Below are positions 43,859 through 52,815 of a DNA stretch of 60,267 nucleotides, piece after piece. The notes under the pieces were generated by a model. The model made no database searches. It was not told the origin of the DNA and saw only the letters and a program-made list of their open reading frames with translations. The DNA comes from Verrucomicrobiota bacterium. GTDB lineage: Bacteria > Verrucomicrobiota > Verrucomicrobiia > Opitutales > Puniceicoccaceae. The stretch covers positions 1 to 60,267 of the forward strand of contig JBCDMB010000020.1 of NCBI GenBank assembly GCA_038744685.1, given 5' to 3'. The translations under genes were made by a program, and so were the position numbers. The stretch's first letter is position 1; the number at the start of each line of letters is the position of its first letter.

Positions 43859-44482
43859 ATGTCCCGTGCATTAACCCCTCTAGCCCTCTTCCTTCTACTC
43901 TCATCATTTCCGGCATTCCTGTCTGCGCAGGAGGCACCTGAAATCAAGGTCACGAACGTTCGGTTTGATCGAGTTGGCAACGATTGGATTGTTCCAACGA
44001 TCCAAATTGAAGCTGGTAAGAATCCTTCGCCTGACGCGAGAGACCGCGATTTTTTGGACGACGTTCTTTTTACGATATACGTCTGCTTTGAAGTCGATGC
44101 TCCCGAAGGCGGTAACCAATACTCGTTTTATCGCTCCACGGTGCGTATCATTTCCCTGGAAAGCTCAAAGCGTTACTCCATGAAGTTCTATCTTCCAGGG
44201 GTGGTGCGGGATCGTGACGACCTGAAAGTGGATCCGTTCGCATGGTTGATAGAGATGGAAGCAGGGGGCCAGAAGGTGGCTCCGGCAGCCGACCAAGCTG
44301 GCGGGAATATCCAAGTCTCACCGGAAGGCTTTGCAAACTTTCTCTCGAAAGCGAATTCCGAAGGCGCGGTTAATGATGGAATACTTCTACCTATCTATCT
44401 CGCGCCGATTTTTATCGTCAACGAGTCGAGGCCAAACCTTCGGGACGTGCCTTCTTTCTACCGATTCGAGCCTGATAATTGA
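43859..44482 (+). CDS. Amuc_1102-like pilus-system protein
   Basis: A 207-residue exported protein and first gene of the secretin locus. Signal peptide to about residue 23 (MSRALTPLALFLLL ... LSAQ). The mature part is all-beta: APEIKVTNVRFDRVGNDW, TIYVCFEVDA, RSTVRIISLESSKRYSMKFYLPG. Position and fold impression match Amuc_1102 of Akkermansia, an immunoglobulin-like protein encoded with a PilM/secretin set. I identify it by context and general sequence character, not by alignment. The next gene begins after 60 bases. Confidence 0.7.
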   Translation: MSRALTPLALFLLLSSFPAFLSAQEAPEIKVTNVRFDRVGNDWIVPTIQIEAGKNPSPDARDRDFLDDVLFTIYVCFEVDAPEGGNQYSFYRSTVRIISLESSKRYSMKFYLPGVVRDRDDLKVDPFAWLIEMEAGGQKVAPAADQAGGNIQVSPEGFANFLSKANSEGAVNDGILLPIYLAPIFIVNESRPNLRDVPSFYRFEPDN

Positions 44483-44542
44483 ACCGGGTAATTCGATCCT
44501 TGATCCACAGTATTCGGTAGTCCTATATCGACGGTTCCCTGT

Positions 44543-46213
44543 ATGAGTTCTTCCCAAATTACCATCCTTAACTGCGGGGCAAGCCAGTTCGCGTTCGGCG
44601 TTTTTTCCTTAGATGGAAACGCCCCCACGTTGGAGCGAATGGTCACCCGGGATTTGTCTTATGACTTTTCTGAAGAAGATCAGTGGCTGAGTGCCACCCT
44701 CGGTGCACTGCGGGAAGCAACCAGTGAAGACAAGATTTCTGGAGAAGTTCAGGTTATTCTTCCTGGGTTTCTGCTCCTCACAAAGACGTTGCGGATTGCG
44801 CATGTAGAGGGAGGAAAGCAGGCACAGATGATTGCCTACGAAGCGCAGCAGAGCATTCCCTACCAATTGTCCGACCTCAACTGGAGTTTCCAGGTTCTTT
44901 CTGACGATGGGATTGAGACTGAGGTTCTATTCATTGGGATCCGGTCAGAGATCTGCCAGCGATTCTGCGACGAGATTTCCAAACTGGGATTTCAGACAGT
45001 ATCGGTAAACGCGTCTACCATTCTAGACTACAACGCGTTTCAGCTGGCCTATCCTGACGAATCGGAAAATGCACTGGTGATCAACATTGGTGCCCGCGCC
45101 TCCAATTTAACGTTCGTTCAAGAGTCAGGTTTCTTCGTAAGAAATATCAATCTCGGAGGAAACGCTCTGACTCAGGGCCTTGCAGACGGATTGGGTAAGA
45201 GCTTCGCTGAGGCTGAGAAAATAAAGGTCAACTACTTCGTCTCCGAGCACACGGACCATTCGTCGACCGAGATCATTGACTCAGCTTCGATGACTTTTAT
45301 GCGGAAGTTGTCCCAAGAGGTGACGCGTTCTATCGTAAACTTCCGGCAACAAAAGAAGGGTGGTGCACCTAAGAAGATCTATCTTACGGGCCGGTCAGCT
45401 CTGATTCCGGGACTGACAGAGTTCCTTACAGAATCACAGCGGGTTGAGGTCGCGTTTTTCCAGCCCGGACATCAGATCGAGCTTGGTGCAGAGGCGAATC
45501 TGGCCGCAGATTCGATGGAGATTTTCCAAGCGTCAGAGCTCATCGGAGAGGCTGCTAAGGAAAAGGTTGAGAATGGCGTGGGAGTCGATCTCCTCCCCGA
45601 GGAGCTCCGGAAGGAGATTAGCTTCAAGAAAAAGCGCCCGTGGATCGTTGCAGCTGCAGCTCTACTGGCAGTATCCCCCCTGCCGTTTATTGTGCAGGCG
45701 AAACAGGAGTATGCGGTTTACAACGATGCTGCAGAACGGGTTCGGAGTCAGTTGCCCGCGCGGCAGGGAGAGTTGGCTAAGATCGAAGCTTTGATCGAAG
45801 AGATCGACGCTGCTAAGGTAGAGGTGGATCGATTCGATGATTTGGTAAACTCTAAATCGAACTGGATCCTGTTCTTTTCCGAGCTGCAATCGGCTCTTTT
45901 TGACATCGGTGACGTGTGGCTGGACGAGCTTGTCGTCAACCGAACCGGGAGTGGAAACAACATTCAGTTCGAGTTGACCGTTGACGGTCGACTGCTTGTT
46001 CGCGATCCGGACTCTGATCGCGTGGTCGGAATGGCCGAGATTGATGAGACTCTTCTTTCCGAACGGATACGAACGCTCTCCGACGTGTTCCTGGCGTCTC
46101 CTTTTATCTCTGAACGTTTATCCCTCCGGATCGATTTCCAATCAATTCAGGAAGGACAGCCGCTGCTTCCATTCGAGTTTACCTTTGCGATTGAGCCCCA
46201 ACGGGCCTTGTAG
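44543..46213 (+). CDS. PilM-like ATPase fused to PilN-like part (Amuc_1101-like)
   Basis: A 556-residue protein with an actin-like PilM/FtsA-fold N-terminal region (about 1-345: LNCGASQFAFGVF, FIGIRSEICQRFC, VINIGARASNLTFV, NLGGNALTQGLADGLG, IYLTGRSALIPGL), one membrane helix (about 365-387, RPWIVAAAALLAVSPLPFIV), and a periplasmic PilN-like coiled-coil and ferredoxin-like tail. In classical type IV pili these are separate proteins; here they are one chain, as in Akkermansia Amuc_1101. It would link the cytosolic side of the machine to the periplasmic subunits encoded next. Confidence 0.82.
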   Translation: MSSSQITILNCGASQFAFGVFSLDGNAPTLERMVTRDLSYDFSEEDQWLSATLGALREATSEDKISGEVQVILPGFLLLTKTLRIAHVEGGKQAQMIAYEAQQSIPYQLSDLNWSFQVLSDDGIETEVLFIGIRSEICQRFCDEISKLGFQTVSVNASTILDYNAFQLAYPDESENALVINIGARASNLTFVQESGFFVRNINLGGNALTQGLADGLGKSFAEAEKIKVNYFVSEHTDHSSTEIIDSASMTFMRKLSQEVTRSIVNFRQQKKGGAPKKIYLTGRSALIPGLTEFLTESQRVEVAFFQPGHQIELGAEANLAADSMEIFQASELIGEAAKEKVENGVGVDLLPEELRKEISFKKKRPWIVAAAALLAVSPLPFIVQAKQEYAVYNDAAERVRSQLPARQGELAKIEALIEEIDAAKVEVDRFDDLVNSKSNWILFFSELQSALFDIGDVWLDELVVNRTGSGNNIQFELTVDGRLLVRDPDSDRVVGMAEIDETLLSERIRTLSDVFLASPFISERLSLRIDFQSIQEGQPLLPFEFTFAIEPQRAL

Positions 46214-46215
46214 AT

Positions 46216-47247
46216 ATGGCCTTCTTTAAACGATACCCGATCTTCTGCATCACCTTGTTGGTTTTGCTTCTCGTTTTTGGCTGCGGGATCTATCTGGCCA
46301 TTGGTGAAAGTGGCAAGCTTGCTCAGGCTATGGACAGGTATGATTCTGACGTGCGACAGATTGAACAAGTCTCTCGCGGAGCGTTGTATGATGAGGAAAC
46401 TGGGGCGCGGATAACACCCACCTCTGACAATACGGCGATACTCGAGGCAAGGCTCTTCGAAGTAAACGAGGATTTGGTTCAGATTCGCGACGACATGCTG
46501 GCCCGGTCTGAAAACATTTTGGTGCCACCTGCAGACGAGTTCACTTTTTTGCCGCGACTCCAGTCCTACATCTCAAGAATGAGGTCTCTCGCCGAAGATG
46601 ATGTAGGACTGCAGCCGGACGAGGCGTTTGGCTTTGCGCGATACGCACGGATCGGGGATCAGCCACCAATCGACAAGATCCCTCTTCTTGATCATCAGCG
46701 TCAGGTTCTGGAGTACATTCTTAGGCAGCTAATAGCCTCCCAGCCGGAAGCCATTTTATCCGTGGAGCGTGAAGAGGTTGAGCGGGTTCAGCCGGTGGAC
46801 GGCTCGCAGGCAAATCAAGGGAATCAGGATCCCGAAGATGATGTTTTTACGATCGAAGAACTGGTCACTGCACGATACAACGAGTTTATCGACACCTTTG
46901 CATTTCGCCTCGTCTTCACGGGTCAAACCGACGTGCTGAGGAATTTTATCAATCGGCTAGCCGATTTTGAGTTACCGCTCATTGTAAGAAGTATCGAGGT
47001 CCGCCCTGCTGAAGAAGACGATGTCCCAGAAGAGGAAGAAGCGGCGAATGAAGATGATAATGATCCGCTTGCAGCATTGTTCGGAACCTCTTTTGCCGAA
47101 GAGGAGGAAGAGGAAGTAGAAGAGTCAGTGCCCGAAGATGATCGGGAGCCCGTCATCACCGAAACGCGGTCTAAATTTACGATTGTAATCGAGTTCGTTG
47201 AGCTGGAAATCGACATGGACGACGACGAAACGGAGGCCGGAGCGTGA
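46216..47247 (+). CDS. Amuc_1100-like pilus-system membrane protein
   Basis: A 343-residue protein with a short N-terminus, one membrane helix (about 8-29) and a periplasmic region. The layout is coiled coil (about 35-125), a PilO-like alpha/beta segment (VTARYNEFIDTFAFRLVFTG), then acidic insertions (EEDDVPEEEEAANEDDND; EEEEEEVEESVPEDD) before the final strand KFTIVIEFVELEI. Its place, directly after the PilM-PilN fusion (two bases between genes), matches Amuc_1100 of Akkermansia. The acidic stretches are an unusual addition. The GTGA overlap with the next gene couples their translation. Confidence 0.78.
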   Translation: MAFFKRYPIFCITLLVLLLVFGCGIYLAIGESGKLAQAMDRYDSDVRQIEQVSRGALYDEETGARITPTSDNTAILEARLFEVNEDLVQIRDDMLARSENILVPPADEFTFLPRLQSYISRMRSLAEDDVGLQPDEAFGFARYARIGDQPPIDKIPLLDHQRQVLEYILRQLIASQPEAILSVEREEVERVQPVDGSQANQGNQDPEDDVFTIEELVTARYNEFIDTFAFRLVFTGQTDVLRNFINRLADFELPLIVRSIEVRPAEEDDVPEEEEAANEDDNDPLAALFGTSFAEEEEEEVEESVPEDDREPVITETRSKFTIVIEFVELEIDMDDDETEAGA

Positions 47248-48164
47248 AGTATCTGGAGAAAATAGTCTTCTTTATTGTTCTCCTGCTGGTCGCTGGGGTT
47301 GCTGCTTGGGTCTTTATTGGTGGCCCAGGAGAACGACCCAGTGAGGGAGACGTTCCAGCCATCAATAGGGGTTTTGAGTTAAAAGCTTATCAGAGAATGT
47401 TTATCCCTGATGATGCAGAGTGGCCTGAACCTGAATTCCAAGATGCGGAGGGCAAATGGCTCTATCGCGTATTTACGCCACCAAAGCTTTACATTGTAGA
47501 CGGAGCGTTCGATCCAGAGCTTCCGTTCGTTGGGCCACCTCCACCGGAGCCCGATCCCCCACCACCATTTGGTGTTCGTCTGGTGGAGATCGACCGAAAG
47601 CTTTATCGGCTTCAGCTCTCCGCTGTTTTTGAGCAAGACATGGACAACATTGATTCTGCCATTCTTAGCTTCGAAAATGTGTACGCGACGGAGACTCAGC
47701 TTCCAACGATCAGGGCAAGAAAAGAGGAGGTGAATGAAGAATTTAATTTCCGGGTTGATGATATTGAGAGAATTGAAATCCGTGCGGAAAACGGAGGCCT
47801 CGAAATCGTCCACACTGTAACCGTGACGGATCTTGATAGCGGGAGAATCGTCCTCTTGTCAGATAGCGAGCCACTTTTTGAGGAGGGAGTGACCCTGATA
47901 TTTGCTTCAACTGTAGACACTGGAGAAGAGGCAATTGTTCGTAATGTAGGGGAGACGTTCGTGATGAACGATGCAACCTACACGGTATCAGAGATTAACC
48001 TTGAACGCTCAACGGTGGAGCTAGTAAAAGAGGCTGAATATCTCGATGTTCCCGAACGCGAAACTCTCAACCCTCAACCCACTTCTCCAGTCACTGTAGA
48101 GCCTGCTCCTGAGCCAACCCCGTCAGAAGATGAGGGTTCGGGGATCGACTTCTTCTTCAACTAA
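47244..48164 (+). CDS. Amuc_1099-like pilus-system protein (PilP-like position)
   Basis: A 306-residue protein with an N-terminal membrane helix (about 5-27), and a periplasmic part with a conspicuous proline stretch (VGPPPPEPDPPPPFGVRLV, about 96-112). A beta-rich middle follows (LYRLQLSAVF, GLEIVHTVTVTDLDSGRIVLL) and a Pro/Glu-rich tail. It begins with GTG in the overlap GTGA with the previous gene. The position before the secretin is that of PilP, which links the inner-membrane complex to the secretin; here it matches Amuc_1099. Sequence resemblance to PilP itself is not obvious. Confidence 0.72.
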   Translation: MKYLEKIVFFIVLLLVAGVAAWVFIGGPGERPSEGDVPAINRGFELKAYQRMFIPDDAEWPEPEFQDAEGKWLYRVFTPPKLYIVDGAFDPELPFVGPPPPEPDPPPPFGVRLVEIDRKLYRLQLSAVFEQDMDNIDSAILSFENVYATETQLPTIRARKEEVNEEFNFRVDDIERIEIRAENGGLEIVHTVTVTDLDSGRIVLLSDSEPLFEEGVTLIFASTVDTGEEAIVRNVGETFVMNDATYTVSEINLERSTVELVKEAEYLDVPERETLNPQPTSPVTVEPAPEPTPSEDEGSGIDFFFN

Positions 48165-48210
48165 CCAGACTATCCTCCCTGAATCCACATCCCTGAGACA
48201 AATTTTATTG

Positions 48211-51200
48211 ATGAAAACCCTGCATAGCCTTCCTCGAATAATTATTACGTCTGTTGCCTTGTCTGTTGGGGCATTGAGTCTTCCTTCCGCCGCATTAAGT
48301 GCGGAAGTGAATCCTTCCGAAAAGGTCGGGTTAATGGCCTCGGCACTTCGGCTCAAGGATCAGGGCGAGTACGCTCAGGCTTTCGAGAGGGTGATGATTC
48401 TGCGGGAAGTTTCTCCGGAAGATCCGTCGGTGAATCGCCTCTACGAGGAACTAGTCGATTTGATGGATGCAGAAGGTATCCCTTTTGCAGTGATTGACAC
48501 CGATATGGAGGACTCCATGGAGGAGTCTCCGGGAACTGACTCGGTCGGGGATGATGTATTGGTCAACGTTCCCGAACCGGAGGGAATGAATTCCGCAGCG
48601 ACGATTGAAGATGCTAAGGACCTTGCCGCTGCAGGAGAATACCTTCAAGCCATTGCCCTATTAAATAATGTCCAGGCAGAGAGTGACGATCCTGGTGCTC
48701 AAGCTGAGGCTGGAGATTTGATCGCTGCCTACATCATCGAGCAAGAGGCAGGAACCTTGGAAACAGCGATGGAGAATTCCGAGGATGACATGGAGAGAGC
48801 GGAAGATTTGGCATCCGAAGGACGTTACGCCGCTGCCTACAGCCTTTTGGATGCGGCAATCACGCGCCTTCCGCTAAACACCGGCACGGAGGACTTGATC
48901 GAAAAACTGGAGGATACGCGGCGAGAAATTCTCTTAGATCAAGCTGAGGAGCTGGCAGACAAAGGGGAAGGAAACGAGGCCCTTGAAGCATTTCAGCGCT
49001 ACCAAAGAGACCCAAGCAGTAGAAAGTCTCTTCAGAATAAGGCGAAAGAGGTCGAGGTAATGGTCCAGAATCCATACGCGTACAACATCCGTGATCTAAG
49101 CCCTGGTTTTGTCGCCGAGTTTCAGCGCGTTCAGGATTTGCTGGTTCGGGGGAGAGCTCAGTTTGTGAATGGGGATATTGATGGGGCACGGCAGACTTTT
49201 GCGCTCGTCGAAACGATCAGCCCGGAAAACGTCGAAGCCAAAGCGTTTCTGTATGAAATCGCAAAACGGGCGAATGAAGAGGGTTACCTAGACCGGACTA
49301 AGACCAGAGAGGAAATGCTGAACCAGGTGAGCCGTGGATGGCAGCAGCCTAGAGTTTATATCGAGGATGTTGAACCGGGACCGGGACCGGGAGAAGGAAA
49401 TCTAGTTCTAGAGAAACTGGAGGCAATCATCATACCGCGGGTCACCTTCCGCGACACTAGTCTTCCTCGCGCGGTTCAGTCTCTGTCGGAAATGTCTGAA
49501 GAGTTTGACAGGTCGGCAAGTGCAGACGGAACCCGCGGAGTGAACATGGTTGTGACTGGAACTGGGGGGACCGACAGCTTGGTGAATTTTTCGGTTCGCA
49601 ACCTCTCGCTTCTTCGCATTCTAGACATCGTCGCTGACCAAACCGGGTTCCAGTGGGATGTTGTGGATCAGGTAGTGGTGTTCAATCCAAGCGAAGCGGC
49701 TGGTGGAAACAACCGCCTTCAACGGGCCATCATTCCGATCTCCAAGGGAACTTTGGACCTTATTCTGGACATTCAATCCGCGGCTGGCGGTGGCGGTGGC
49801 GGTGGAATCGCTGATGATCCGTTCGCTGCGCCTACGGGTCCAACCGGCCCGGCAACGGATGACCGTCAAGATGCGCTAGTGAATTTCTTCGAAGCTTCTG
49901 GTATCAACTTCCGTGATATTCAAGGTGCCAGTATTGTAAACCGAGGCTCGCGGCTGCTTGTCAACCAGACCTCTCGTAATATTGAGGAGATTCGCCAGAC
50001 CTTGCGCGAACTCGACATTACCGACCAAGTTGAGATTGAAGCGAAATTTATGGAGGTTCTTCAAGGGAACTTGGACGAACTAGCGTTTCAATGGGATATC
50101 GCGAACCAGGGACAGGCCCAGATCAATCGGACGCAGGCGACGACGACCAGTTCTACCTTCGGCGACAATAGGGATTTTACTAGCACCACTACTAACGACT
50201 TTAATGAGACTACTGTTGGTCCGCCTGCGACCTCCAGTTTTACGAACCTTTTCGGCACCAATTCTTCTTCCACGGTTGGCAATAACTCTTCAAGCACTTC
50301 GACGACTACGTCCACTGTATCACCGGTTTTTGATTCGTTTGGAAATCCGGCGACCACGCCAAGCCGAGGATTCGAAAATAACGCAACATCACTCGCGACG
50401 ATCTTCGGAACCAATTCTCAAACTGCAATTGGAACCATAACGACAGGAGGTGTTCCTGAGAACTTTAATGTTTCACCGGGTGATCCTCCAAACGCCCTTG
50501 ATCTCGGAGCTGATATTATCAGCAACTTTTTTACAAGTGGGGTGATCGGGAACTTTGATATCAATCTCTTGGTTCGTGCGGTCTCCCGGCTGGAGGGGTC
50601 CGATCTCCTTTCAGCCCCGCGTGTGACCGTTATGTCAGGAAAATCAGCAAATATCGTGGTTGCTCAGGAGTTTATCTACCCAACTTCATACGGCGAGCCG
50701 ACGGTTACTGCGGACTCTGGAGGAGGTAGCTCCATAACCGGTGGCGGCGGTGGCGCTGTTGCGGTCGCATCAGGTGTGCCGGAAGATTTTGAAACTCGTA
50801 ACTTAGGGGTTGAATTAACCGTTACTCCCACAGTCGAACCTAATGATAAGATCAATTTGGCGCTCCAACCTCGAGTTACTGAGTTCGAAGGATACGTATC
50901 CTATGGAGGTCCGAACATCGCGCTCACCAGTTTTTCGTCAGTCCAATCTCCTTCTGGTTATTTTCAACCTATTTTCTCAACCCGCACGGTGGAGACGGAA
51001 GTAACTGTTTTTGACGGCGCTACAGTTGTTCTCGGCGGTCTTACGAGAGAAGAGGTGAAGGAGTACAACGAAAAGATCCCGGTTCTTGGGGATATTCCTT
51101 TGATCGGCAGAATTTTCCGTTCGGAAGGTGAAACGAATCAAAAACTCAACTTGATCATCTTTGTCACAGCAAATCTGATCAGCCCAGGGGGTTCGCCGGC

Positions 51201-51309
51201 GGCACAGTCTTTCGCTGGCACAGAATCCAACTCGCTCTTCCAGAACCCAACTCTGATCAGCCCCGGAGGAATCTTGTCAAGAGACAAGTCTACCGCTACA
51301 GAGGACTAA
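48211..51309 (+). CDS. Type IV pilus/type II secretion secretin (Amuc_1098-like)
   Basis: Outer-membrane ring of the locus, about 1032 residues. ATG 48211 gives the signal peptide (MKTLHSLPRIIITSVALSVG). Order: a long TPR-rich part (about 40-400: EYAQAFERVMILREVSPEDP, AEDLASEGRYAAAYSLLDAA), N domains (VTFRDTSLPRAVQSLSEMS; NIEEIRQTLRELDITDQVEIEAKFMEV), a Ser/Thr/Asn-rich insert (about 645-745), and the secretin barrel (SDLLSAPRVTVMSGKSANIV about 795, then GATVVLGGLTREEVKEYNEKIPVLGDIPLIGRIFR in pieces, near 945). A Gly tract (AAGGGGGGGIADDP) lies at about 525. The frame from 48130 overlaps the previous gene and is rejected. Confidence 0.9.
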   Translation: MKTLHSLPRIIITSVALSVGALSLPSAALSAEVNPSEKVGLMASALRLKDQGEYAQAFERVMILREVSPEDPSVNRLYEELVDLMDAEGIPFAVIDTDMEDSMEESPGTDSVGDDVLVNVPEPEGMNSAATIEDAKDLAAAGEYLQAIALLNNVQAESDDPGAQAEAGDLIAAYIIEQEAGTLETAMENSEDDMERAEDLASEGRYAAAYSLLDAAITRLPLNTGTEDLIEKLEDTRREILLDQAEELADKGEGNEALEAFQRYQRDPSSRKSLQNKAKEVEVMVQNPYAYNIRDLSPGFVAEFQRVQDLLVRGRAQFVNGDIDGARQTFALVETISPENVEAKAFLYEIAKRANEEGYLDRTKTREEMLNQVSRGWQQPRVYIEDVEPGPGPGEGNLVLEKLEAIIIPRVTFRDTSLPRAVQSLSEMSEEFDRSASADGTRGVNMVVTGTGGTDSLVNFSVRNLSLLRILDIVADQTGFQWDVVDQVVVFNPSEAAGGNNRLQRAIIPISKGTLDLILDIQSAAGGGGGGGIADDPFAAPTGPTGPATDDRQDALVNFFEASGINFRDIQGASIVNRGSRLLVNQTSRNIEEIRQTLRELDITDQVEIEAKFMEVLQGNLDELAFQWDIANQGQAQINRTQATTTSSTFGDNRDFTSTTTNDFNETTVGPPATSSFTNLFGTNSSSTVGNNSSSTSTTTSTVSPVFDSFGNPATTPSRGFENNATSLATIFGTNSQTAIGTITTGGVPENFNVSPGDPPNALDLGADIISNFFTSGVIGNFDINLLVRAVSRLEGSDLLSAPRVTVMSGKSANIVVAQEFIYPTSYGEPTVTADSGGGSSITGGGGGAVAVASGVPEDFETRNLGVELTVTPTVEPNDKINLALQPRVTEFEGYVSYGGPNIALTSFSSVQSPSGYFQPIFSTRTVETEVTVFDGATVVLGGLTREEVKEYNEKIPVLGDIPLIGRIFRSEGETNQKLNLIIFVTANLISPGGSPAAQSFAGTESNSLFQNPTLISPGGILSRDKSTATED

Positions 51310-51486
51310 AATCCTCATCCTCAATACCTCTTGGGTCTAGTTGCTTAGTGAGCATGTTGAGGGAAAGAGAGTCCCCGAGAGAGAATACGAGAATCGTTCG
51401 GTCGTAAGACTTAAGGTTAGCCAGCTCTCTGCGGTTGAGGCACTTTGCGGTCGACCAACTAAGGGTGCCTTTGGTAATCTTTTAGG

Positions 51487-52815
51487 ATGAAGGTGGGCCG
51501 CAGGCTGTATTTTTATTTATCCGGTTGGCTTGCCAGTTTACTGGCTGCCTTTGGGGCGGGCTACTGGATGACCTCTACTCCGACGAGAACCGCAGATGAA
51601 TCGGTTATGAAACCTGGTGCTGTTCTGCAAGAGGATTGGGAACTTACGGGTTCAAAAGAGAGTTTTGAGGGTATGGATTCAGAAGAGCTACAAGCTCCCG
51701 TTGTGGTTGATTCTTTAGGTTCAGAAACCAATAGCTTGCAGGCAGTTTTAGCGGGAGCGGGAGCCCCTCTGGTATGGGAACAGGCGAGTTTGGAAGCCGG
51801 GCTACTGTCTTCGGAGGAGGCTAGGTCTTGGGTTGAGGCACTCCTCGAAACTCCTCAGGGTCCGCGCCGCGATGACCTCCTCCTTACACTCCTAGGAAGA
51901 GTAGCTTTAAAAGATCCACAGGTGGCAATGGCTTTGGCGAGTCAAATCACTTCCGTTACTTCAGAAGAACAGGCAAGGAGACGCATACTAGAGGTTTGGG
52001 GTGGGCACGATCCTGCGGCAGCACAGATGTGGCTCGAGGAGAATTCAGTTGGACTTCCAGGGCGCGTTCGTTCTGAAAGGCTTGAAGCTTGGATAGAGGG
52101 TTACGCCCGTTCGAACCCTAGTGCCGCTTTTGCTTATGCCAGTGCTCTTCCAGAGGGAAGCTCTCTGGAAACCCGCCTCAAACGGGAACTTGTCGAAGAA
52201 GTGATATCTTCTCAGGTCGCGAACGGTGACCTTGAACAAGTGGAGATTTGGCTTCAAACCCTCCCGGAAGGGCCGGTCCGCAGAGAAGCTCTGGAAGAGT
52301 TTTACTCAGAGTGGGCAGAGCAAGACCCTGTTCAGGCATCAGAACATTTTTTGCAGAACCGATCAGGAGATAGTGAACGGGTGGCTGCGGGGATTGTTCG
52401 TAACTGGGCAGAGTCTGATCCTGAAGCTGCATCGGATTTCGTTGCTGCTCTGGATACTTCTGATCCAGCTTTCGAAGTAGCGGTTTCCTCGTTAATCGAA
52501 AGATGGTCTCGATACGATCTGGAGGGTCCTGCTGAATGGTTGAATGAGCTCCCGCCCTCGCCAGAGATTGATCGTGCGGTAGCAGTCTATTCTGTCCGAG
52601 CGTCAAGGGAAGATCCCGCAGGAGCGATGTCATGGGCGGAGTCAATTGCTACTGAGCAGACCCGAAACCGGGTCATGCAGAGGGTGGCGTCTAGCTGGCA
52701 GGAAACAGATCCCTCTGGATTGGAAACTTACCTGCAACAGAGTGGCTTGGACGAATCAACGGCGAACCGTCTTCGTGAAGGAAGTAATGGAAACGATAGG
52801 AGGTTTCGTAATTGA
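51487..52815 (+). CDS. Membrane-anchored Trp/Asp-Pro helical-repeat protein
   Basis: A 442-residue protein with one N-terminal membrane helix (about 8-28) and a linker to about 75. Then about eight repeats of roughly 33-40 residues follow, each carrying W and DP plus small residues, as in VWGGHDPAAAQMWLEEN, WAEQDPVQASEHFLQN, WAESDPEAASDFVAAL and WQETDPSGLETYLQQ. Such repeats form helical solenoids, and similar proteins are abundant in Verrucomicrobia with unknown roles. It probably projects into the periplasm. Its last four bases overlap the tatC start (TTGA), so the two are co-translated. The 177 bases before it hold no recognisable gene. Confidence 0.75.
   Translation: MKVGRRLYFYLSGWLASLLAAFGAGYWMTSTPTRTADESVMKPGAVLQEDWELTGSKESFEGMDSEELQAPVVVDSLGSETNSLQAVLAGAGAPLVWEQASLEAGLLSSEEARSWVEALLETPQGPRRDDLLLTLLGRVALKDPQVAMALASQITSVTSEEQARRRILEVWGGHDPAAAQMWLEENSVGLPGRVRSERLEAWIEGYARSNPSAAFAYASALPEGSSLETRLKRELVEEVISSQVANGDLEQVEIWLQTLPEGPVRREALEEFYSEWAEQDPVQASEHFLQNRSGDSERVAAGIVRNWAESDPEAASDFVAALDTSDPAFEVAVSSLIERWSRYDLEGPAEWLNELPPSPEIDRAVAVYSVRASREDPAGAMSWAESIATEQTRNRVMQRVASSWQETDPSGLETYLQQSGLDESTANRLREGSNGNDRRFRN
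52798..52804 (+). promoter_or_regulatory. Strong ribosome-binding site of tatC
   Basis: AGGAGGT lies seven bases before the TTG at 52812-52814, inside the end of the preceding gene. It is one of the few near-consensus Shine-Dalgarno sequences in the window and decides the TTG start. Confidence 0.75.
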
